Positions 54,150-63,900 of a stretch of 64,000 nucleotides of DNA are shown here, piece after piece (the first letter of the stretch is position 1; each line of letters begins with the position of its first letter). Where the stretch lies: assembly GCF_038397775.1 (NCBI RefSeq), contig NZ_CP151650.1, positions 1,178,001-1,242,000 on the forward strand. The letters are read 5' to 3'. This DNA is from Pseudomonas sp. RC10. Lineage in GTDB: Bacteria > Pseudomonadota > Gammaproteobacteria > Pseudomonadales > Pseudomonadaceae. The position numbers and the translations under genes are program-made. A model generated the notes under the pieces. It saw nothing but the letters and a program-made list of their open reading frames with translations, was not told the origin of the DNA and ran no database searches.

Positions 54150-55334
54150 TTAGAGACCTGCGGCCGTGGCTTTGTCGATCAGCCAGTTCAGCGAAGGACC
54201 GCGATCACTGACCACTTCCACCGGCAGACCGGCGAGGCTGCTGTTCAGCGATTCGTCAGGCTGGATCTGCACCCGAATGTCGGACGACAGATCGGCAGGG
54301 CTCAACGCGGTGGCGCTGACGATCTTGCCGCGATGGGTAGTGTCGTCGCCTGCAACGGTGAAGTTCACGCGAGCACCCGGCTGAACGTCGGCGAACTGGC
54401 GATAGGTGAAGCGGGCATCGACGTTGGCGGCGATGTTGCGAGGGATCATCTGGAAGATCACCTGGCCTTTGCTGGCGTATTGACCGTCGGCCACCAGTTG
54501 CTTGCCGATGATGCAATCGCAAGGGCTGGTCATGGTCCCGGCCAGTTGGCGACCGAACAACTCTTCGATTTTCGCCGGTTGCATCTGATCCGGGTCGAGG
54601 TTGCCCTTGAGCATGTCGAGCATGCTGGTGTTGAACGTGGCCAGTGGCGCGCCTTTGGCGACCGGGCTATTCGGGGCGACGAGGCTGGTCAGGGTGCCTT
54701 CGCGAGGCATGGTCACGTCCATGGAAGGAACGCTGACCAGACCGGACGTGGAGTGGCTGACGAAGTACATGCCGTACACCGACTTGGCCACGAAACCGAA
54801 CGCCACCAGACCGACCACGAAGATACCGGCGCTGAAAGTGACTGCACGCAGACGACCGAAGGCGCTCAGGCCGCTGCCGCTGTCCTTGACCTTGCGCGCC
54901 TTGGTGAAGTTGTCGCGCTGCAGGGTCGCCAGCACTTCGCCCATGCTGACGATGTCGCCGGACAGATGCGAGGTGATCAAGTGACGCAGGGTCGCGATGT
55001 CCTGGGCTTCAAGGTGCTGGAACTGGCAACCGACGCGACCACTGGCGGCGTCGTAGGCGCGAATCTGCAATTCGACGTCCATCGCCAGGCCGAGGTTGTC
55101 GACCAGAAACTGCAGGCGGGCCTTGATGACCTCACCGACAGTCGGCTTCAGGTTTGCTGGCGTGATGTAGCTCAAGCCGCCAGCGGACAGGTCTTCGACG
55201 CGCACCAGTGGGGCATTGGGCTGACCATTGAGCAGGCGCAGCTTGGCGGGAATTTTGATCCGGGCATGCTGACGCTGAGCTTCGGATTCATGGACGACGT
55301 TTGCATTCACGGCTGGGTTCATGGCTGTGTTCAT
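54150..55334 (-). CDS. alg44: alginate polymerase regulator Alg44 (c-di-GMP receptor)
   Basis: A 394-aa inner-membrane protein. An N-terminal PilZ domain carries the c-di-GMP motif R21xxxR25 and D48xS50xxG53; a membrane helix lies near 165-190 (TFSAGIFVVGLVAFGFVAK), then a periplasmic HlyD-like part (GLVSVPSMDVTMPREGTL; CIIGKQLVADGQYASKGQVIF). It binds c-di-GMP and activates Alg8. Start ATG 55334 fits the known length (389 aa in P. aeruginosa); a frame from 55739 runs on into alg8. All c-di-GMP ligands are kept, so post-translational control by c-di-GMP is expected. Confidence 0.95.
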   Translation of the reverse strand: MNTAMNPAVNANVVHESEAQRQHARIKIPAKLRLLNGQPNAPLVRVEDLSAGGLSYITPANLKPTVGEVIKARLQFLVDNLGLAMDVELQIRAYDAASGRVGCQFQHLEAQDIATLRHLITSHLSGDIVSMGEVLATLQRDNFTKARKVKDSGSGLSAFGRLRAVTFSAGIFVVGLVAFGFVAKSVYGMYFVSHSTSGLVSVPSMDVTMPREGTLTSLVAPNSPVAKGAPLATFNTSMLDMLKGNLDPDQMQPAKIEELFGRQLAGTMTSPCDCIIGKQLVADGQYASKGQVIFQMIPRNIAANVDARFTYRQFADVQPGARVNFTVAGDDTTHRGKIVSATALSPADLSSDIRVQIQPDESLNSSLAGLPVEVVSDRGPSLNWLIDKATAAGL

Positions 55335-55375
55335 GGCGTAGTTTCCTGAGTAATCGAGTTGATCCATTAGTGCGG

Positions 55376-56857
55376 TCAGACCATTGTCAGCAGCACGGCA
55401 ACGAAGATGCTGCCAGCCGAGAAAGTCATGGTTCGAGACGACCAGGTGTTGAACCAACCCTGGAAGCTGGCCATGTCGCGGCTCAGTTTGGTGTCTTGGC
55501 GGGTCCAGGACTGGCGGTCGAGGCGGAAGAAGACGTAGATCTTCATCAGCGCGCCGACGATCTGGTTGTAATAAAGAATCGCGGGGTAGGCCGGGCCAAT
55601 GGCGTGTCCCGAGCAGGACAGCAGCAGCGTCAGGATCAGGCGGGTGATGCCGATCCAGAGCAGGTAAGCGAGCAGGAAGCTCACACCGTATTTGAGGCTG
55701 GCAAGAATCGCGACGGTCAAGCCGAGGATCGACGTCCACATCGACACACGCTGGTCGAACAGCACGATGCTGGTGAATACGCCAAGGCGACGAACACCCA
55801 GGCCCAGTGCACGAGAGTTCTGACGCAGGTTGTTGCCATACCAGCGGTACATCAGCTTGCGGCTGGCCTTGAGAAAGCTCTTCTCGGGCGGGTGCTCGAC
55901 CGTGTTGATGGCGGCGTCCGGCACGTAGAACGTGTCGTAGCCGAGGCGCATCAGGCTGAACCAGCTCGACTTGTCATCGCCGGTCAGAAACTTGAAGCGG
56001 CCCAGGCGCCAGTGTTGCAGCGAGTCGCTTTCAACGTCGGCGATGAAGTCGGGGTCGGTCACGACCGTGGCGCGGAACACCGACATCCGGCCGGTCATGG
56101 TCAGCACGCGTTTGGACAGGGCCATCGAGCACATGTTGATGTGGCGCTGGGCGAAGCGCAGCTTGTGCCACTCGCTCATGATGTAGCCGCCGCGCACTTC
56201 ACAGAATTCGTTGGTGGTCAGGCCGCCGACATTGCCGAACAACTGGAACCAAGGGACGGTTTTCTTCACCACGCCTTCCGCCAGCACGGTGTCGCCATCG
56301 ATCACGGCTACGACGGCACGGTCGTCCGGCATGTGGCGCGAGATGGCGCGGAAACCGAAGGCCAGGCCATCGCGTTTGCCGGTCCCGGCGATGCGCACGA
56401 AGTCGAGGGTCACGTGCGGCGGCGGGTTGTGTTTGGCCCACAAGGCCTTCACTAGCAGTTCATCCGACATCTCGACCAGCGAGCAGACGACGGTGGTCGG
56501 GTAGCCGCAAGCGATGGCTTCCTGGATGACCGAGCTGTAGACCTGCGCGGTGGTCAGCGCGTCGATACGAAAGCTCGTGACCATCAAGAACACGTGAGAC
56601 GGATCAGCGGCCTTGCCCAACTTGCGAACTTTGCGGCGCAGGTGGGGATAAACGATGTAGAGAAAAATCATGCCGCGCACAAAGTGCGTTGCGCCCATCG
56701 AGTAGCGCCAGATACCGACGATACCGACCAGGAAAATAAAGTCTTTCGACTGGGAGTCGAACAATGTCGCTGGCAGTGCCATCGCAATGGCCGCCAACAC
56801 ACACAAGTAAAACAGCCAACCGGCGGCTTGAAGAAAGCCGTGTCTTAGCCCGTTCAT
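55376..56857 (-). CDS. alg8: mannuronan synthase subunit Alg8
   Basis: A 493-aa GT2 polymerase. Two N-terminal membrane helices ([36 protein letters not shown]) precede the catalytic domain, with [11 protein letters not shown] (DxD-like) and a QxxRW-like segment ([13 protein letters not shown]); three more helices follow ([36 protein letters not shown], terminal). It polymerises GDP-mannuronate with Alg44. I prefer ATG 56857, with AGGG 9 bases upstream, over ATG 56866. Length matches P. aeruginosa Alg8 (494 aa). Confidence 0.95.
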   Translation of the reverse strand: MNGLRHGFLQAAGWLFYLCVLAAIAMALPATLFDSQSKDFIFLVGIVGIWRYSMGATHFVRGMIFLYIVYPHLRRKVRKLGKAADPSHVFLMVTSFRIDALTTAQVYSSVIQEAIACGYPTTVVCSLVEMSDELLVKALWAKHNPPPHVTLDFVRIAGTGKRDGLAFGFRAISRHMPDDRAVVAVIDGDTVLAEGVVKKTVPWFQLFGNVGGLTTNEFCEVRGGYIMSEWHKLRFAQRHINMCSMALSKRVLTMTGRMSVFRATVVTDPDFIADVESDSLQHWRLGRFKFLTGDDKSSWFSLMRLGYDTFYVPDAAINTVEHPPEKSFLKASRKLMYRWYGNNLRQNSRALGLGVRRLGVFTSIVLFDQRVSMWTSILGLTVAILASLKYGVSFLLAYLLWIGITRLILTLLLSCSGHAIGPAYPAILYYNQIVGALMKIYVFFRLDRQSWTRQDTKLSRDMASFQGWFNTWSSRTMTFSAGSIFVAVLLTMV

Positions 56858-56878
56858 AATCTGCATCCCTAAATCAGT

Positions 56879-56977
56879 TGCAAGCCGCAAGCTTCAAGCC
56901 CCAAGCCCAGGCAGAATGCGCTGGACTCGAGACCTGGAGCTGGCCATTAGCTTGTCGCTTGAAACTTGCAGCTCGCC
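56879..56977. repeat. inverted repeat of a third REP-like type between algD and alg8
   Basis: GCAAGCCGCAAGCTTCAAGC at the left and GCTTGTCGCTTGAAACTTGC at the right form an imperfect inverted pair. The motif differs from both REPIN families here and resembles the AAGCTGCAAGCTTCAAGC-type repeats common in pseudomonads. It fills most of the 127-base gap inside the operon. Confidence 0.6.
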
Positions 56978-56984
56978 GCTGCTC

Positions 56985-58301
56985 TTACCAGCAGATGCCT
57001 TCGGTCTGGCCGTTTTCGGTGGTGGCGCCGGTCATGAAGCCGACGAGGTCGATGACCTTTTTACCGGCCGGGGCGTTGTTGGCCAGCGCGCGGAAACGCT
57101 CGTCACGGTTACCGAGGATGATGACGTCAGAGTTGTCGACCACGGCGTCAAAGTCGGAGTTGAGCAGGGACGAGACGTGGGGGATTTTCGACTCGATGTA
57201 CTCTTTGTTCGCGCCGTGAACACGGGCGTACTCGACGTTGGCGTCGTAGATGCTCAGGTCGAAACCTTTACCGATCAGCATTTCTGCCAGTTCGACCAGT
57301 GGGCTTTCGCGCAGGTCGTCGGTGCCGGCCTTAAAGCTCAGACCCAGCAGTGCCACTTTGCGGTTGTCAGTGGCCGCAACGATGTCGAAGGCGTTCTGCA
57401 CCTGGGAAACGTTGCTGCGCATCAGGGAGTTGAGCAGTGGCGCTTCGACGTCCAGTGAGCTGGCGCGGTAGGTCAGGGCGCGCACATCTTTCGGCAGGCA
57501 GGAGCCGCCGAACGCGAAGCCTGGACGCATGTAGTACTGCGACAGGTTCAGGGCTTTGTCCTGGCACACCACTTCCATCACTTCACGACCGTCGACACCG
57601 ACTGCCTTGGCGATGTTGCCGATTTCGTTGGCGAAGGTGACCTTAGTCGCGTGCCAGACGTTGCAGGTGTACTTGATCATCTCGGCAACGGCGATGTCCT
57701 TGCGGATGATCGGCGCGTCGAGTTCTTCGTACAGGGATTGCAGGACGTCGCCGGAGGCTTTGTCGAACTCGCCGATAACGGTCATCGGTGGGTGATCGTA
57801 GTCTTTGATCGCGGTGCTTTCACGCAGGAACTCAGGGTTCACCGCCACGCCGAAATCAACACCCGCCTTCTTGCCCGAGCAGTCTTCCAGAATCGGGATG
57901 ACCACATTGGCGACGGTGCCCGGCAACACGGTGCTGCGCACGACGATGGTGTGGCGAGAGGTTTTCTCACGCAGCACGAAACCGATTTCGCGGCAGACGG
58001 ACTCGATGAAATCCAGCTCCAGGTCGCCGTTTTTCTTGCTTGGCGTGCCGACGCAGATCATCGACAGGTCAGTGGCGCGAATCGCTTCGGAGAAGTCAGT
58101 CGTACCGCGCAGTTTGCCGGTCTTGATCCCGTTCTCCAGCAGCTCGCCCAAGCCCGGTTCCACGATTGGAGACTTGCCCTGATTGATCAGGTCGATCTTG
58201 GCGCTGGAGATATCCACACCGACCACATCATGACCACGTGCCGAGAGGCAACCAGCACATACTGCACCGACATAGCCCAAACCAAAGATGCTGATATGCA
58301 T
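56985..58301 (-). CDS. algD: GDP-mannose 6-dehydrogenase AlgD
   Basis: A 438-aa enzyme that oxidises GDP-mannose to GDP-mannuronate with NAD, the committed step to alginate. The Rossmann motif FGLGYVGAVCAG starts at residue 5; VVRSTVLPGT, NPEFLRE and the catalytic Cys in FGGSCLPKD are present, and the C-terminal GDP-binding domain ends in GICW. Length fits P. aeruginosa AlgD (436 aa). Start ATG 58301 has GAGGAG 7-12 bases upstream; the frame goes on to 58379 but without support. It is the first gene of the operon and has an exceptionally long leader of about 470 bases. Confidence 0.97.
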   Translation of the reverse strand: MHISIFGLGYVGAVCAGCLSARGHDVVGVDISSAKIDLINQGKSPIVEPGLGELLENGIKTGKLRGTTDFSEAIRATDLSMICVGTPSKKNGDLELDFIESVCREIGFVLREKTSRHTIVVRSTVLPGTVANVVIPILEDCSGKKAGVDFGVAVNPEFLRESTAIKDYDHPPMTVIGEFDKASGDVLQSLYEELDAPIIRKDIAVAEMIKYTCNVWHATKVTFANEIGNIAKAVGVDGREVMEVVCQDKALNLSQYYMRPGFAFGGSCLPKDVRALTYRASSLDVEAPLLNSLMRSNVSQVQNAFDIVAATDNRKVALLGLSFKAGTDDLRESPLVELAEMLIGKGFDLSIYDANVEYARVHGANKEYIESKIPHVSSLLNSDFDAVVDNSDVIILGNRDERFRALANNAPAGKKVIDLVGFMTGATTENGQTEGICW

Positions 58302-58480
58302 CGTAATCTCCTCGATTTTTACGCCATTAGTTGGCTGGATATAAGTACTGTCTTTCAACTTTCGCGCACTCGTCCGCACGGCAAGTTAATGTCGTGACAC
58401 AAGCACAGGCAGAATTTAATAGGGGCGGCGTCGTGTTAAAGGCGGGCCCGAATATTACAGGTTACAAGCGTCGAGTGACC

Positions 58481-58494
58481 CATACATATGTATG
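58481..58494. promoter_or_regulatory. palindrome in the algD leader
   Basis: CATACATATGTATG is a perfect 14-bp palindrome, extended imperfectly by ACC on the left and TGGGT on the right. It lies 180 bases upstream of the algD start and inside the predicted transcript. Whether it acts as DNA operator or RNA is not known. Confidence 0.4.
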
Positions 58495-58783
58495 TGGGTT
58501 CCCGATCTGGGATATGGCATAACACTCCACCGGATGATTGTGAGTCGCTGCCGCGCCTCTGGCTCAGGGCTTTTGGCCATGATTCAGTATGGTCCTGCTC
58601 GTCAGTGGCTTTACAGCACCCGATTGGTGCTTGCTCGATCTACTTCAACTAGTTTGGTGCGTTCTCTCCTTGCACGTACCACATAGACCGACGGGTCTAA
58701 CTACGTTGACTAGTAACTTCCAGATCTGTCCTTATGCCATGTAAGAGATGTCTCACAAGGTGGACGAGAATTGTTACGGGATG

Positions 58784-58811
58784 TAGGAGCATGAGGTTTC
58801 CCCAGAAGTTC
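58784..58811 (-). promoter_or_regulatory. AlgU (sigma-22) promoter of algD
   Basis: On the minus strand GAACTT (58811-58806) and TCCTA (58788-58784) are 17 bases apart. This matches the known P. aeruginosa algD promoter boxes and spacing as I recall them. The transcript would start near 58777, giving a leader of about 475 bases. Confidence 0.8.
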
Positions 58812-59051
58812 CTGGCCGCTCGTCCTCTTTTCGAGAATTTTCGATACAGGTTCGTTTTTTACGGTAATTGCACTTTGATAGCACTTTCGATTTAGTCCTT
58901 TATATTAAGGGGTTTGCGGCGACAACATGTAACTGTGCCACTAGTACAAAAAAGCGATAGGCCACTACAAAAAAATGTTGTTAATTTTTTGAGAAAAACC
59001 AGGCGGCATTTGCGGGTGATCATAAATTGGCGCCAATAACATGGCCTTTAA

Positions 59052-59061
59052 ACCGTTCGTC
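59052..59061 (+). promoter_or_regulatory. AlgR-binding-site-like sequence
   Basis: ACCGTTCGTC is identical to the AlgR core site known far upstream of algD in P. aeruginosa. It lies about 245 bases upstream of the AlgU promoter here and about 130 bases ahead of the TpsB gene, so it could act on either. Confidence 0.65.
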
Positions 59062-59192
59062 TGCCAGAACAGTCCTACGGGAACTTCAAAAATCGTCCTA
59101 CGTGTTTCCTTTCTTCTGTGGATCGAGATGCCCTCTGATCGCGCGCACTCTTCGCGCCTTCATTTTTTGGGGCATTTTTCTTGGGTATCTGG

Positions 59193-60896
59193 ATGCGAAC
59201 CGGGCTGGTCATTGCCGGTTTAGGGTTAATCAGCACGGCATATGCCGCACCGGGCGCTAACCCTGGCGACCGAAGCGTTATCACCGACCGGCAGGAACGG
59301 CTGCTTGAGGACCAGCGGCGCAAGTTGGAGCAGCTCCAGCACTTGCAGACGCCGACCATTACGCCGACACGCCAGTCAAAACCGACTTCCAGCGCTTGTT
59401 TTCCCATTCGGCGTATCACGCTGAAAGGCGCGGCTCATTTGAGCGTTGCGGACCAGCGACGGCTGGTCGAACCCTTTCATAATCAGTGCCTCGGTGCCGC
59501 CCAGCTCGATGGCCTACTTCGCGGCGTCACAAACCATTACCTGAACAAGGGGTGGGTCACCAGCCGGGCGTATTTGCCTGAGCAGGACCTGTCCGGTGGG
59601 ACGCTGACGGTGCAAGTCGTCGAAGGTCAGTTGGAAGCGTTGGGCGCAGAGCAGGGCGCCTTCACTGCGCAGGAATTGCGCATGGGGTTTCCGGGTCAGG
59701 CTGGTGAAATCCTGGATTTGCGAACGCTCGAACAGTTGGTCGATCAACTCAACCGTCTGCCCTCGAATCGGGCGCGACTGGAACTCAAGCCCGGCAAACA
59801 GGTGGGCGGCAGCGATGTTCGCGTGCTCAATGAGCCACTGAAACCGTGGCGCGCGCAGCTCTCGCGCAGCAATGCCGGGCAAAAAAGCACTGGCGAGCAG
59901 CAATGGGATTTGGGGCTGGAGTGGGACAATCCGCTGGGCCTCGCCGACCGTCTCAATCTGCGTAGCGGCGCAGATGCGGTCAGTGATCACCAACGCCATT
60001 CTGAAAGTTCGATGCTGTATTACGAACTGCCCTATCAGTGGTGGAACGTCAGCTACGCACAGAGCCGCAGCCACTATCGATCCTGCGTTCAGGCGAATGA
60101 CTTTGCCTTCGCGCAGACCGGGGACACGGTCAGTCATCAGGTGCATGCCGAACGCGTGTTGCACCGTGATGGCGTCGGCAAAACCTCACTGCAACTGGGC
60201 GTCTCTCATCTGCGCAGCAACAGCTATATCGAAGGCAGTCGCCTGCTCGGCAGCAGCCATCGTCTGAGCGAACTGCAAGTGGGGCTTAGTCACGGACGGC
60301 GCATCGGCTCGGTCTTCACCAACCTTTCGCTGGGCATGCAAAAAGGCGTCGGTGCATTCGGTGCGCAACGTACGACGCCGAATAATCCTGCGCGCCCGGA
60401 CGATCGCCAACCCCAGTCGCGGTACCGCAAATACGGCGCGACGCTGAGCGTGCTCGCGCCGTTTCAGTTGGCAGGCGAGGCGTTCATGTTCAGCAGCATG
60501 GCCACCGGTCAGTACAGTCAGGACGTGCTGTTCAGCCCACAGCGCATGAGCTTGGGAGGCGAGTCGTCGGTGCGGGGTTACAAGGAGCAATTCCTGTCCG
60601 GCGACAGCGGCGGTTACTGGCGCAACGACCTGCGCTGGACCCGGCCCGTGAACGTCGATTGGCTGCGTCCGGTGGTCTCCGGCTACGGCATCAACCTCGG
60701 CTATGACCGGGGCGTCATCCGACATCACGGGTTTGACGGCGGCCAGCATGGTCGCCTTTCGGGGCATTCCACCGAGCTGTTCGCCGGTGGTGAACATGCC
60801 TCGCTCAGCCTGACATTTGCTCATTCCCTCGAACGGCCCGACGCCCTCGCCGAGCGCGAGACCCCGGTTTACCTGCGCCTGAAACTCTTCCTGTAA
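59193..60896 (+). CDS. TpsB (ShlB/FhaC/HecB family) outer-membrane transporter
   Basis: A 567-aa two-partner secretion transporter. A signal peptide (GLVIAGLGLISTAYA) is followed by a Gln/Arg/Leu-rich N-terminal helix (ITDRQERLLEDQRRKLEQLQ), two POTRA domains (CFPIRRITLKGA; GWVTSRAYLPEQDLSGGTLTVQVVEGQLEAL) and a 16-strand barrel with the family motifs LGGESSVRGYKEQFLSGDSG and the C-terminal Phe (LKLFL end). It exports the TpsA adhesin encoded just downstream (30 bases). I start it at ATG 59193; TTG 59181 is also in frame. Confidence 0.87.
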   Translation: MRTGLVIAGLGLISTAYAAPGANPGDRSVITDRQERLLEDQRRKLEQLQHLQTPTITPTRQSKPTSSACFPIRRITLKGAAHLSVADQRRLVEPFHNQCLGAAQLDGLLRGVTNHYLNKGWVTSRAYLPEQDLSGGTLTVQVVEGQLEALGAEQGAFTAQELRMGFPGQAGEILDLRTLEQLVDQLNRLPSNRARLELKPGKQVGGSDVRVLNEPLKPWRAQLSRSNAGQKSTGEQQWDLGLEWDNPLGLADRLNLRSGADAVSDHQRHSESSMLYYELPYQWWNVSYAQSRSHYRSCVQANDFAFAQTGDTVSHQVHAERVLHRDGVGKTSLQLGVSHLRSNSYIEGSRLLGSSHRLSELQVGLSHGRRIGSVFTNLSLGMQKGVGAFGAQRTTPNNPARPDDRQPQSRYRKYGATLSVLAPFQLAGEAFMFSSMATGQYSQDVLFSPQRMSLGGESSVRGYKEQFLSGDSGGYWRNDLRWTRPVNVDWLRPVVSGYGINLGYDRGVIRHHGFDGGQHGRLSGHSTELFAGGEHASLSLTFAHSLERPDALAERETPVYLRLKLFL

Positions 60897-60926
60897 CCGC
60901 ATTCGTTTCTCTGGATTTTTTTGAAC

Positions 60927-63900
60927 ATGGATTTTCGCCACCTGCTTTTTCTGGCGCGCCAGCCTTCGGCCGCGCTGACCCCTCGTGACCGTTTCTGCGG
61001 TCTTCCCAAGCGCGGCTTGGCGCTGGTTCTGGCCAACGCGTTGTTCTGGCAACCGCTCTGGGCACAGGCCCAGGGCATCGTGGGCGGTCCCGGCCAGCAA
61101 CAGGCGGGCAACGGCGTGCCCATCGTCAACATCGCCGCGCCCAACGCGCAGGGCCTTTCCCACAATCAGTTTCGGGACTACAACGTGGGCCCCGAGGGGC
61201 TGATCCTCAACAACGCCACCGGCCCGATCCAGTCCACGCAACTGGGCGGGCAGATTCTGGGCAACCCCAATCTGCGCGGACAAGCCGCCGGGGTCATCCT
61301 CAACGAAGTCACCGGCAGTCACCCGAGCCAGTTGCGTGGCGCCACGGAAGTCGCCGGGCAAGCAGCCCATGTCATCGTCGCCAACCCCCACGGCATCACG
61401 TGCAGCGGTTGCGGTTTCATCAACACACCGCGCGCGACGTTGACCACAGGCACGCCGGTGATCGAAGGCGGCACTGTCGGACGCTTTCAGGTCGAACAGG
61501 GCGAAGTCGCGGTGGACGGCGCGGGGCTGGACGCAACGGCGGTGGACCGCTTCGACATCATCGCCCGCTCCGTGAAGATCAACGCGCAGATCAACGCCCG
61601 CGAACTCAACGTCGTGGCCGGTCGCAATCGAGTCGATGCGCAAAGTCTGGACGCCCAGGCGCTGCCCGACGATGGCAGTGAAAAGCCGCAGGTCGCCATT
61701 GACTCCTCGGCGCTGGGCGGGATGTACGCCAACACCATTCGATTGGTGGGCACCGAAGCCGGGGTCGGCGTCCGTCTGGCAGGCGATGTGGCCGCCAGCG
61801 CCGGGGATCTGCACCTGGACGTGAACGGCCATCTGACCTTGGCCAACGCCTCGGCGGCGTCGGCGATTCGCGTGCAAGCCCAGGACGTGGCCCTCGAAGG
61901 CGAGCGGGTCAACGCGCCTATCGTCGAGATTCGCAGTGCCGGGGAAGTGACGAATCACAGCACACTCACCGCGCGCGACCGGATCGCAATCACCGCCCAG
62001 AAGCTTAAAAACGAAAGCGACATCCGCGCCACCGATGTTGCCGTCAACAGCAAAACGCTCACCAATCGCAAGACCCTCGCGGCCGAGCGCGCCCTGACGG
62101 TCAATGCAGAGCGCGTTGACAACCAAGGCGGCACGTTACGCGGTCAGCAGATCGGAGTCGTGAGCCGCGACCGTCTCGACAACCGGGGTGGGGTGATTGC
62201 GGGCAGTCAGGTCTCGGTGTCGACCGCGCTGCTGGACAACGGGCGACTGGGCGAGGCCGCCGGGCAACTGACGAGTCTGGTCGATGACCTCGTGCTGTCC
62301 GTCGATACGCTGCTCAATCAGGCCGGTTCGATCTTCGCCAAGGGCGCGCTGCGTTTCGAGGGCTCGACCTTCGACAACCGCGAGGGTCAGGTCGCGGGTG
62401 GAACGCTGGACCTGAAGGTTGGCGAACTCTTGCTGAATCAACGGGGGATTATCGAAGCCAACGGCGATTTTAGCCTGCGCGCCGCCGCACTCGACAACAG
62501 CGGCGGAATGATCAACGGCCTGGGCGACAGCCATCTTGCGCTGGGTTCGGTGACGGCGCTGGGTGTTGTGCAATTCGCAGGCACGTCCCGCTTCGACGCC
62601 GAACACGATCTCACGTTGAATGCCGGAGAGCGCCTGTTCAGTGGCAATGGCTTGGCGCTGTCGGCCGCACGCTTGAACAACGCAGGCGAGATTCTGAGCG
62701 ACGGCGATCTCAACCTCGCGTTCCTTGGGGACCTGCGCAACAGCGGCCTGATTCAGACGCTGCAACGCCTGACCCTGTCCGCTAGCGATTTGCAGCAGAC
62801 CGGTGGCCGCCTCGCCAGCGCGGGAGACGCGACGCTCACGCTCAGCGGTCTGCTCAATAACCTCGGTGTCCTGACCGCCAGCCAAAGCCTGCGGATCAAC
62901 GCTGCGCAAATCGACAACCACGGCACCCTCGGCGCTCAGGGCGCGGTGACGCTTCAGGCGCAAACCGGCATCACCAACCACGCTGACAGCCTGCTGTTCA
63001 GCGGCGGCGACATGGCCTTGTTCGGTCCGCGCTTCAGCAATCTGTATGGCGACGTCTACAGCCAGGGAGACCTCCATTTCAGGGGGCTGGACGGCGGTTT
63101 TGCGGAGGCGTTCAGCAACCGCTCCGGCACGGTTGAAAGCGAAGGCAATCTCTCGCTCAAAGCGCGACTGGTGGAAAACGCCAAGGCCGAATTCGAACTG
63201 GGACGCGAGCTGGTGGCCGGTGACCTGGACTGGGTCTGCGGCCAGCACTGCGGCGGCCACGACAGTTTCAAGCGCGGCCTGATCACGATTCTGCAAACCT
63301 GGATCGAGCGCGCCATCGAGGATTCGGCATCGGCGCGTTTGGTTGCCGGGCAATCGATGAACATCGAGGCTGATCGGGTCGAAAACCGCTACAGCCTGAT
63401 GGCCGCGAATGCGGATCTCACCATCACGGCACAGCACCTGCTCAACCTCGGCGCGAGTGCCCGCATCGGCGAAAACATCACGCAGATCGGCACGCCAGGA
63501 CAGATCGACACCGCGTACTGGGACCAGATGGAGTTCATCGACATTCCTGCGTTCAAGGCCGCATTGGCTGCCGGAAATTTCGATCTGGCGTGGTTCGAAC
63601 TGCTCAAGTCACGCTCCGGCGACGACCGATTCGAAGAACTGAGCAACATCATCGAATGGCGCGACAGCGGCGAGACCTACGCTGCGATGCTGCAATCGGG
63701 CGGCAAGATGACGCTCAACGTCGCCCACAGCGTGCAGAACGGTACGGTCCGGGAAAACACCCTTGCGCAGTTGACCGGGCAGGTCGGCGACGACGCGCTG
63801 GGTGCCGTGGACATCGATTTGAGCAAGCGCGTTGCGGATGGCGACGTACTCAATACAGCAGGTTTCGACCCGACCTCGGCCAGCGGTTTTCGCCTGCCTC

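Larger units (their letters stand above)
58302..59192. other. 891-base regulatory region between algD and the TpsB gene
   Basis: No gene is convincing here; the plus-strand short frames lack ribosome sites and family likeness. The region includes the algD leader with a 14-bp palindrome, the AlgU-type promoter, an AT-rich block (58840-59010) and an AlgR-like site at 59052. It must also hold the promoter of the divergent tpsBA pair. Its AT-richness is far above that of the neighbouring genes. Confidence 0.6.

Noticed and set aside
59081..59100. GAACTT on the plus strand with a TCCTA nearby, as a possible AlgU promoter for tpsB
   Set aside because: The spacing is only about nine bases, far too short, and no TCtgA-like box lies 16-17 bases away.
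60186..62126. 646-aa minus-strand open frame
   Set aside because: It lies antisense to the end of tpsB and the start of tpsA, both of which have clear family motifs; long antisense frames are common in GC-rich DNA.
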